Source of the DNA: Cinnamomum chago
Taxonomy: Eukaryota; Streptophyta; Magnoliopsida; Laurales; Lauraceae
Length of the DNA: 64,000 bases
Assembly (NCBI GenBank): GCA_038049695.1
Contig: CP142459.1
Location: 65,216,001 to 65,280,000 of the forward strand
Direction: 5' to 3'
Shown here piece by piece: positions 55,401 to 64,000 of this stretch (positions are counted from its first letter, which is position 1; every line of letters starts with the position of its first letter). Under the pieces are notes generated by a model. That model was not told where the DNA came from, ran no database searches, and worked only from the letters and a program-made list of their open reading frames with translations. The position numbers and the translations under genes are program-made.

Positions 55401-58400
55401 ATTAAGCATGGGGAATTACATGATACTCAATCAAAAGGAACAACATCTTTTTTGTTTGATACAACAAATCAGGTGACGCTCACCTTTTTATTTTTCTTAA
55501 TCTTTGGAGCTGCATTATGGATGATTTGTGTTATAGAGTTTCCTTTAGCAGACGATCTTGACTTTCCAAGTTGGTTACATGAATATAAACACTTCAGTCA
55601 GCAACATTGTTGTCAATTTCATTTTTTACCTCATTTCAGTTTTGACTTCAGAAGGTTCGGCAGTGTTTGATTTTGGAGTTCCATTTTGGTTGACTTTAAG
55701 TATTTAAAAAGATATAAAAATAGTAAAAAAAAGTGATATTAACATATATACTATATTATCTTTGATTCATTCTACCGGGGAAAAAAAAGATACAGTATGT
55801 TATTTCAATATGCCAATAAAGAGTCTACAAGCCATGCTTGTGTATGACAATGTAAAATTATATAAAAAAAACATTTTAATACATAAAGTAGGCACAATCA
55901 CATAATTACTAATTTACTATAGTCCAATGGGGAAAATTAGTTCCTAATTCAAAATGAAGAGCCTTTTTTATTTAAAAAAAAAAAAACGAACTTGAAAAAG
56001 GAATTTTCACTATGTTCCCTGTTTGGCCAAAATCTAGACTGAAACAGCCAAACAAGGCTGAATTTTGGACTGGAGTTTTATGCAAGGCTCTTTGATTTGA
56101 TTGCCTGAACAAATTGAATAGTTTTGGCTTATTCGACCTAACAGAACCAAATGGTCAGCAGTCCTCATTTAAAAGGAAGTGATTCCAATTGTGTAGCTGC
56201 CCAAGAGGATTTATTGCGATTTCATTTATGAATGTGATCATTTCTTCTTCTTTTGTTTTTCTTGTAAATATTAATATCATCATTTATTTAAATGTGGAGT
56301 GCAACTTTAGTACTTCAAATATGCTAAATTTTTTTCAGGAAATGCTTTAATTAGGTTACTGGATTGGAGGCTTTGGGCTCGGAGAGAGTATGGAGGAACG
56401 CCCTGCTCTTCTTGCTGCTGTTACTGTAAGATATGAATCCCCACTAAGATAAAAAAAACTTAACTGCTATTCAAGAACATAGGTGCCATGGACAGTTTGA
56501 ATTATTCTCCAAAGTCATTAAGTTTTTTAGAGGGATTTTATACCTGATTCTTCTTGTGAGACTATTTGTTCATGTAATGTGTGGAATAAAGTAATATCCC
56601 TTCAAATTCTCCTTCTTTGTTGTCGGTGCTTGTATCTCTAGGTTATTCTCCTTTTCCTTTTTCTTTCTGTACTATTAACTAGATGCCTGGAATGTTTGTA
56701 AGCAACTATGCCCAAAATGCGGTAACAAATGTGGACATAGACATAGTAGGTGGTTGCCGTTTTTTTAAGGCAAAACTGAGGCATATATGCAATAATAAAA
56801 TGGTCATATTTATATTATAGCTTGTCATTGTCATGAAAGTCATTTCCATCTATTCGAGTCAGCTTTGTAAATTCTACTTCTCCAATCATCCCCTGAATCT
56901 AACGTCTCATTTATTTCTACTTCATTTAAGCCTTTACTAATCTTCTTTGTACACACCCTAAGGGGTTTTGTCTGCAAGAATTTCCTTCGTTGCGCCATTT
57001 TAAAAAATATATATATATCTGTGTTGGGAATTTCTGACAGTAATTTCAGTCGATGTCTATCAAATTCATGGGATTCCTTGTTCTATTAGTGGAATTCCAA
57101 AATCCCATCCTTTTGAAATGTCACTTTTGGCCTTTTAAATTCTCCATGTTCCAACATCCTGGATGTTCTACTACTGCAGTGTTTGGGAAACCTGTTGGGG
57201 GGACAACATTTGGAGAATTTATAATTCTTCCCATCAGGAGTTCTCGTAGTTTCAGCAAACAAACACCCACTACCATTTCAAATGGTATTCCTTGACTTTC
57301 TCTTCTATTGGACCAACCTCTTTGCTTCCTATAATTTATTCTATTTGTTACTAAATCTTAGGGCCCGTTTGGCAATTTACTAGGTCAGTAAAAGTAATGT
57401 AAAACCTCCATTTTTTAGACAAGGGGTCACATTAAAAGTACACATATTCAAAATTCCCTTCTTTTTTTAAAAAAAAAAGTAAAAAAGCAATATCCTTTCT
57501 CCACTAAATGACAAAAAAAAAAAACCCACTTTTTACACAAAAAGTTAAAAAAACTCCTTACCAATCCACTAAAGAAAAAATACCATCATAACCCCCTTAT
57601 ATTTTATTCTCTCTTGATTTGATGCTTTACATCACTTTTACTTTAACAGTAAATTGCCAAACTGACCCTTAGGGATGAAATGAGTTCCCAAAAAACCGAG
57701 GGACCATAAATGAAGGTAAAGTGTCCATAATAGTACCAATTTTTTAATTCAGGTCCAGGTTTGGACCCACTTCATGAACCCAAGTAAAATTTGGATTCGT
57801 TCCAATGACCTGAATACCTGATGCGGTGACCTCCTATTATATGTGTGATGTTTAGATTAAGTATATTATATTAGAATTTAAGTCTTTCGGCCTCAATTTG
57901 TTATCTGGTTTGGGCTTTTAATTTAAGTTCAGTTATGCATGGTCCTATAATCTGACTTAACCTGGGTGTAAACATAGAGGTCCACTATTGGTAATTTGGG
58001 TTCGGTCAGTTAGACGGTTTTCCGGTTTTTTAGAACATGTTAGTCGGTTCGGTCTATAACAGTTATGCATGTTATCATATTTAGAACAATGAGAAGAATG
58101 CCATTAAACAGAGGGAAAAGATAAAAAAAGACACATCTTTTGCTGCAGTCTTACAAAGGAGACTGAGGCCACTGGTGTATGTTCTTTTTTGTTGAGTGAA
58201 TATAGAATGGACTAACCACCGATGTGGGCTCAAATCCACTTAGAAACAGAGAGCCACACAAGCTCACATGTGCTAGATTTGAGTTGTTTCTTCAACAATA
58301 TAGAACATTTATCCAGTGTTTACTAGGTACTGTGGGTTCAGATGCATCATTGTATCTTTGATGAAAATGCCATGGAAATAGTTTCCATGACTTTAGCACG

Positions 58401-61400
58401 TCTAATTGTTTTGATATTTGAAGCAGTAAATATACCTCATTCAACTTTGACCAGTGTATTCACTACTTGGCTCCATTGTATGGATATATTTATATTGCAT
58501 TTTACTGAAATAAGAGTACATCCTTGTGTGTTACTCACAGGCATGTCTTGCAAATTTCATATTCTTACAATGGGTGAAGAATGCTGCAAATTATGCACTT
58601 CATGCTAATTTCAGTCCATGCTAATCAAGTTATGCATTCACTAAGGATAAACTTCTGCATAAGTTCTCAAATAAAAATAAATAAAGAAGATAAACTTTGA
58701 CATTCATGATTGATTATATTGGGATGGAGATAGTAGACCATTTGTTTATCCATTGCAAGTTTTCTTATACCTTATGGTGTAGGCTCCTCCTGCGGTGCGT
58801 TGTCCTTTGGTGTAGCCTAGGGACTTTGGCAGGGATGATTGAAGCTTGGAAGTGCTCTAGTTTTTATGGGTGTGGGTTAGTTCTTTGGAGACTTCTACCT
58901 TTTGCTATATTGTGGTCTATGTGGAAAGAGAGGAATGACAGAGAGTTCAAAAGGTCCAAGTTGTCAGTGGAAGACTTGACGTTATTGGTGGTGGCTTGAA
59001 TTGCTAAATGGGCCACTTTCAAGTGTGAGTTTGATAGTCTAAGAGTTGATGGTGTGTTGCACAATTGGGAAGCCTCCCTATTTTGTGGGGTTAAGAAAAT
59101 GAGAAAGGTGTTTTCCTAGGCTCCTCCTTTGGAAGGTGTGCTTAAGTTCAATGTGGATGGGGCAGCTAGGGGAAAACCTGGGCCGGCGGGTATTGGTGGG
59201 GTGCTTCGCAATAGTGAAGGCATTGTGTTGGCTTTGTTCTCAAAGTATGTGGGTTGTATGGAGTCTAATGAGGCTGAGGTTGTTGCTATTTTAGAAGCTA
59301 TCCGGATTTTCACTTCAACCTCTTTTCGTTCTAGACTTGTGGTTGAAAGTGATTCTCTTAATGCTATATCTTGGGTGTCTTCTTTGGCTATGTTTCCTTG
59401 GAAATTTCAGTTCTATTTGAATGAGATTAGAGCTCTATTGCCTTCAATTCAAGTGAGCTTTATTCATGTTGGGAGGACAGCAAATGGCTTTGCAAACTCT
59501 TTAGCTAAGCAAGGGGTTGATAGGTCTTCTAACTTCTTAACTTTTACCATGTAACTTGTTTTGTGGTATAATGCTTTTATACCATAGTGCCCTTGGGTCG
59601 GGCCTCTCTGTAACACTCTTTCCTTAATATATTTTCTTCGTTGCCTATCAAAAAAATTATATTGTGTGTATAAACGGTATTGCCATACTAAAAATTATTT
59701 TGTGTTATGAAGTGTCAGTGTAATGTGTATCCTGAGTGGCACCTCTTGCTTCTGTTTCACATTGGCACACTTGCTTGCATCTGATATGGGATAAACAGCA
59801 TTGCAGATGAATATTGTGCACCTGCCTGGATTGGTTTTCTAGATGCATATGTTAAAAGTTTACCTTCTTTCTTAGAAAACTAAAGCTGCCAACAATGTCA
59901 CAGGATCTCCTGCCAGAGGAAAGGCCACGACAGATTTGTGGACTTGGACTTCCAGGTATCAATGCATCAAATGCAATTTTGTCATTTCACACATAGAAAG
60001 TTCTCCAACATTTCATATGTTTTTTCATGGAATTCATTATTCATTCTAGAACTTAAAGCCTACTTTCTGTTTGTTTCATCATGTTAGTACATCTCAACTA
60101 AATCCAGAAAGTGCTGGCAGTTCTGTGGGAATGTTAATGATTTTCTTTGCACCATATTATTGCATTCAAATCCTGTGGTACGAGGAGATGCTATTCAGAA
60201 TATTGTCAGACAATCTTTTACTCTTTCCATTTTACATAAAATTCACAAGAAAGTAATTTTACATTTTGCCTGTCTACAGTATTATTACTGTTAAACAATT
60301 TTTGCAACCAAGTGACACTTTGAGCACTGTAAAATTTTGACTGCACTTTGTTCACCAAATGAACTTGTGGTTTTCTCTTACAGAGGAGGTCTTACAAGGG
60401 GTGGCAGCTGGCATTGATCTTTTTGAGTCTACGTGAGTAGTCTTTCACCAACTTATCATCTTCAGTATCTCCTGCATCCTTTCATCCATAGCTAGAGTCA
60501 TAACAGTTCTGTAATCTCATTGCAGGTATATTTACCATCTTACCCTTGGAGGCTCTGCGCTTACCTTCCCCCTTGACGGAGAAGAGAGGCATGGTTATGA
60601 TTCTCAGCTGAGTGAAATTGGTAGTGACTGTACAAAGATAAATCTACGTGCAACAGTTTACAGGTCAGAAACAAGATCTATGTGTTGAGTCTCGATTCTT
60701 CAATTGACCAGCCTTTAACTGTCATTTGGACAAGATCCAGTAGTTTTCAGGAATTTATCTGTCCTTGTAAAGTTGTACATTATGTTTGAGGTCCATCTTA
60801 AACATTTAATGGTCACCTGAAGAGAATTATTGCTAGACACCAACCATGCATGTTGCCCGTTCATACGGTGAGCCCAATCATGAGTTAGTCATATTATGAA
60901 AGCCTTCCCCATCTGGAAGTTAGATCCCATAAAATTTGTGGTGGACTGTGTATAAAATGTCAATGTGAAGGCCACCAATCTGACTGTAAAGGCTATTTAA
61001 TGAAAGATTTTAAGCATCAGCCAAGTCCAGGTTGGCTTGGGCAAGTCATTCAGACTCGTCCCCCAGCAGGTCGAGTCTGATACACATACACAAAATAGGG
61101 GTAGACTCGGTCAAGTTGCATGGGACTTGGCTGAGTCCCAACTGGTCTGACCGAATTTCATCTCATATCAACTGAGTCAGACGAAGTCCTTGGATTTAGA
61201 CTTAAAGTTGATTTATAAAGTTAGGGTTATACTTTTTTATTTCTATTTTCATGCTGTTTACCTGGATATGATTGTAGTTAGATCCATAGATTTTTAAAAA
61301 TATATATATCATTAAGAATATTTGCAACATGATGGCTCGGTGGTTAGGACACTGGGTTTGCTCCCTAGAGGTCCTGGCATCAATTCCCCCGGGCGTTAAC

Positions 61401-62878
61401 CATCCCCCGTTTGTGTGGGTCCGGGCGTGGGGCCCAGGAATTAGTCCTCCCAAAGGTGGGGATACCTTGAGACATAAAAAAAAAAAGAAAAAAAGAAAAA
61501 GAAAAATTAAGAATATTTTTATTAGTTTCTTTTGGGATTCAAATATGAAAAACGAATTAAATTTACTTAAATGAGTTGATTCATGCTCACAATCGCTTCT
61601 AGGTGCACTAAATTACAAACTAAATATAAAACATGTTAAATCTTCAAAGTTTATAAATGTATGTTTTCTATTTAAAAAAAAAACATAATTTTGTTTCTTT
61701 ATTTATATACTTTCCTAAAAATCAGAGCTTTGATGGACTTAGTCTGACTTGTCAAATACCACTCCGTGTCTGCGAGTCGAATTAGGTTTCTGTCAAGATT
61801 GAGTTGGCCCTGAACCAAGATTTAATCCCTTCGTTCCATGGAGGAAATATTTTTTTATGGCTGCCCCATCAGACTCTGTATTACTGAAAGGTATGTTCCA
61901 CTATAGTTTCTGCCCAAAACAAAGTGTGGTACTTTCTTTGGTTGAGCATTTAGTACCTCCTGCAAAGTGTTGAACCGATAGATAACTCCTTTTCCATTTA
62001 TTTATAATACATACGGAGTGCAATGGGTAGGGTTAAGCAGGTAACCCACTCTGATGTCCCCCTTTTGGGACAGGTTTTGTAGTGGTTTTAATGATGTTTA
62101 GGCAAAGTTGGATTATGTAGATGACCAACCTGTCTTGGGGTTAGGCGGGGTTGTAAGGTTCAATGTGAAGGGTGGACATTAACCTTCACAGTTGAGTGTA
62201 GGGATGACAAGTGGCCAGTTTATGTGGGTAACCTTCCCAGCCCTCCCCAATTGAAGTGAGTTTGATGCTTGTTTAGGTTCGGGGTGGGATCGGATTTTAG
62301 TTTAGTTGGGTTTTGTTTGCATTTACTTCTATCCATACAAAATCTGCCCCGTTGCTGTTGCTATTGCTCTTATCAGAAAATGAAAAATGACCTGTAAGTT
62401 AAGGCTAAATTCCATGAGTCACCTCTTCCTTTTCTTTTCTTTATCATTCATTGGTAGAAACAAATTTCTTAACGAAAAACATACATCGTGTATTGTGACA
62501 AGGATAATCTCTTGTTTTTTTGCTGTACAGGAAAGACACATCACCCATTGTCGATGGCTGTTGCTGCTACACATGCCAGAATCACACACGGGCATACCTC
62601 AATCATCTGCTTAATGTTCATGAAATGTTGGCTCATATTCTACTGGAGATGTAATGCTTTTTTCCCATCCCTGAAAATGGTCACGCTTCTCTCTTCTCTT
62701 TCCACTTCTATGTCTTACATCATAGTGCCCTGTCTATTTCAGCCACAACACCTACCACTATCTGGGTTTCTTTCGGTCAATTAGGAATGCAATCAAGTCT
62801 GGTGACTTCAACCTGTTTCATCAGAGATTTATTGAAGGCAGGCGTGACCAGCTTACTCCTGTTGCATTATGCTCATGA
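51629..62878 (+). CDS. QTRT2: Queuine tRNA-ribosyltransferase accessory subunit 2
   Basis: Ten exons join in phase to 398 codons: 51629-51828, 54261-54435, 54597-54755, 54950-55046, 56355-56425, 59904-59955, 60384-60432, 60526-60663, 62531-62650 and 62743-62878. All have GT-AG borders. QTRT2 pairs with the catalytic subunit QTRT1 to exchange guanine for queuine at the wobble position of GUN-anticodon tRNAs. Recognisable blocks are GVLHLGSCPTAIETPSLLL, TISNIGGLHQMVGLHEH, RTVRWLDDCIG, YWIGGFGLGESMEERPALL, QICGLGLPEEVLQGVAAGID and YHLTLGGSALTFPL. The zinc site CxCxxCx25H is complete (CCCYTC to the His of EIHNTYHY). Introns are large and hold a tandem repeat, MITE, LINE and SINE, but no exon is damaged. 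Confidence 0.95.
51875..52665. repeat. Intronic tandem repeat, five units, with microsatellites
   Basis: The unit word CCCATTTGTTGGATTTCAAA starts at 51880, 52029, 52223, 52363 and 52548 (spacing 140-194 bp). Each unit also has GGGGGAGCTCAAAGTAGTTA and GCCCATGTTGTCTA. Length differences come from simple repeats inserted at one site in the unit: (TTC)8 near 52073-52096, T/A runs, and (GT)24 at 52419-52466. Confidence 0.92.
57361..57668. mobile_element. Tourist-like (PIF/Harbinger) MITE, 308 bp, in QTRT2 intron 5
   Basis: The TTA duplications are at 57358-57360 and 57669-57671. The ends are GGGCCCGTTTGGCAATTTAC and GTAAATTGCCAAACTGACCC. This is the best-preserved member of a family also seen at 5565, 31130 and 41800. 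Confidence 0.93.
58722..59655 (+). mobile_element. 5'-truncated LINE (L1 type) in QTRT2 intron 5
   Basis: The 9-bp duplication ATTATATTG lies at 58713-58721 and 59656-59664, and a short A run ends the element after TTGCCTATC. It codes the end of ORF2: a reverse-transcriptase zinc-binding domain (VDHLFIHCKFSYTLWCRLL, WSMWKERNDREF) and a C-terminal RNase H (FNVDGAARGKPGPAGIGGVL, SNEAEVVAILEAI, VVESDSLNAI). Two in-frame stops (TGA at 58997-58999 and TAG at 59117-59119) show decay. The RT domain itself was never inserted. Confidence 0.92.
61324..61505 (+). mobile_element. tRNA-derived SINE, 182 bp, in QTRT2 intron 8
   Basis: A 13-bp duplication ATTAAGAATATTT (61311-61323 and 61506-61518) flanks the element. 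The head has an A-box-like TGGCTCGGTGGTTAGGAC and a B-box-like region GGTCCTGGCATCAATTCC. The tail is an A-rich run with G interruptions. It is not a functional tRNA gene. Confidence 0.92.
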
Positions 62879-63884
62879 CCATGCATCGGCTCTTCACAGG
62901 TTCCATTTCAAACATGCCTTATTACCAAAGTGAAGATGGATATGGTTTCTTTTTTTGCTTTTCTTCTTTGTTACTTGTCTTCTGGGTTTTTGTTTCTCTC
63001 TCTTGAAAAAAACCATTAAATTTGAGTGGCAGGAGATAAACCTATTGGAGTTAAGTCTGACACTTTGCATGGCCTCAGGAGTCAAGACTCAGGTGGACTT
63101 AACATGCGAGTGCTCGCGTCTGATGTGTGGGGCAGTTGACTGGGGCTAAAATAAAATGCAATTCCTCAACTTGAAAAATCTTCACCCGATATGTCAGTAA
63201 AAAAAAAAAAAAAAGGAAGGTATGACATATATTCGGCAAGCAGTGGAACTCTCAACTATTTCCAAATGCGCATGTAATGTCCTAGATAAAAATTGCTACC
63301 ACCCACGATTTTACATTGGTTGCCTATGTTTTTCTTCTTTTTTGCAAAAAAAAGATCTGTGTCATTGCAAAGAAGCCCATAGTTTTTTAAATGTAGGCTG
63401 ATCTGTATCAGTTTCGCCTGGCTTGTATTGGTTACAGTCTTACAGATATGACATGTTTTAAGAGTGGTAGGCTTTAAAATAACATCAATGACATGACAGT
63501 TTTGGCCACAATGTAACTGCTAGCTATTGCGACCTTTATTTTCTTGGTCATAAAATTCTCAATCTGTCCCCAGGTCTTTATTTGGTTTTTAAGCTTTTAT
63601 TTATATTTAAATCAACCATAAGAAAACATTAATGTGGAAAGCTTACATTAAAAAAAAAATTACATGTGGAAAGTTTACATTAGAAAAAGTTTTTACACCA
63701 CTTTCTTCATTTCACCAACCATTACAACATTACATAACACTTTGTCTTTGTAATGATTGAAACCTCAGTTGAAGGCAATCCATGGCAGAGAAGTATATTC
63801 TATTAATGGCCCATTAAAGAAACCTATAACCTCTTGCCACTCCTAGTCTTTCTTGTCAAGGGCTGTAGCCACATCCTTATATTA
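62879..63884. other. Intergenic after QTRT2
   Basis: This should contain the QTRT2 3' UTR. AATAAA-like words are present (ATAAAATAAAATG near 63149) but no single poly(A) site can be chosen. I see no gene. Confidence 0.5.
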
Positions 63885-64000
63885 TCAGAGAAGGCATCGC
63901 AGAGGAGATCTGGTTGCGTTGGCACCGGAGCTGTCGTAGTAGGGATCAGGCACATTGAAAGGAAGCCTCCCCGTCCTATAAGCCTCATCGCATTCATAGT
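63885..64000 (-). CDS. C-terminal end of an unidentified protein (partial)
   Basis: An open minus-strand frame enters from the right edge and ends with TGA at 63885-63887. The last residues include YECDEAYRTGRLPFNVPDPY, then DSSGANATRSPLRCLL. The codon pattern looks coding (aromatic, Pro and Asp rich, no low complexity), but the family is not recognised and only 38 codons are visible. Confidence 0.35.
   Translation of the reverse strand, partial: YECDEAYRTGRLPFNVPDPYYDSSGANATRSPLRCLL

Noticed and set aside
61324-61505. Possible tRNA gene
   Set aside because: Only A- and B-box-like parts are present, there is no cloverleaf end, and a 13-bp target duplication and A-rich tail show a SINE.

Overview
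This is nuclear DNA from a flowering plant. The evidence is spliced genes with GT-AG introns, plant-only families (DUF247, DUF579 glucuronoxylan methyltransferase), AT-rich intergenic DNA, and plant transposon types (Ty1/copia, CACTA, hAT, PIF/Harbinger, MULE, LINE, SINE). I cannot place it to species; it looks like a woody dicot or magnoliid-type genome. No rRNA, tRNA or organellar gene was found.

Layout. (1) 1-11.1 kb: two tandem DUF247 genes on the minus strand. The left copy is split by a young, RT-deleted copia element (446-4429). The right copy (9570-11060) is intact. Between them lie a small secreted-peptide first exon and a 1.3-kb hAT element. (2) 11.4-12.8 kb: two SINE-like copies, one split by a Harbinger element. 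(3) 12976-27266: an old copia element (197-bp LTRs, AGAAC target duplication) that has itself received a Harbinger element (13195-14052) and a 10.3-kb CACTA-type element (16062-26360). The CACTA element carries no transposase that I can see. It carries exon-intron fragments of at least four unrelated host genes: a cysteine-rich receptor-like kinase (antisense), profilin, a PIN auxin carrier, and chorismate synthase. This Pack-CACTA cargo is the most striking object in the window. (4) 27.3-38.9 kb: repeat-rich DNA with a 207-bp tandem array, several MITE and hAT elements, a second copy of the secreted-peptide exon, and a 1.4-kb MULE with long, palindrome-rich terminal repeats.

(5) 39-64 kb is the gene-bearing part: a LysM-domain membrane protein gene (+; exons 40046-42367, first exon uncertain); two tandem glucuronoxylan 4-O-methyltransferase genes (-; 44025-44939 and 48445-49362) inside a roughly 2.5-2.8-kb segmental duplication; and an apparently complete ten-exon gene for the queuine tRNA-ribosyltransferase accessory subunit QTRT2 (+; 51629-62878). 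The QTRT2 introns hold a tandem repeat, a Tourist MITE, a truncated LINE and a SINE. A partial unidentified reading frame runs off the right edge on the minus strand.

The genes do not form a pathway. The main theme is repeated duplication (DUF247, GXM, the secreted-peptide segment) and layered transposon insertion, including one element that has collected pieces of several host genes.
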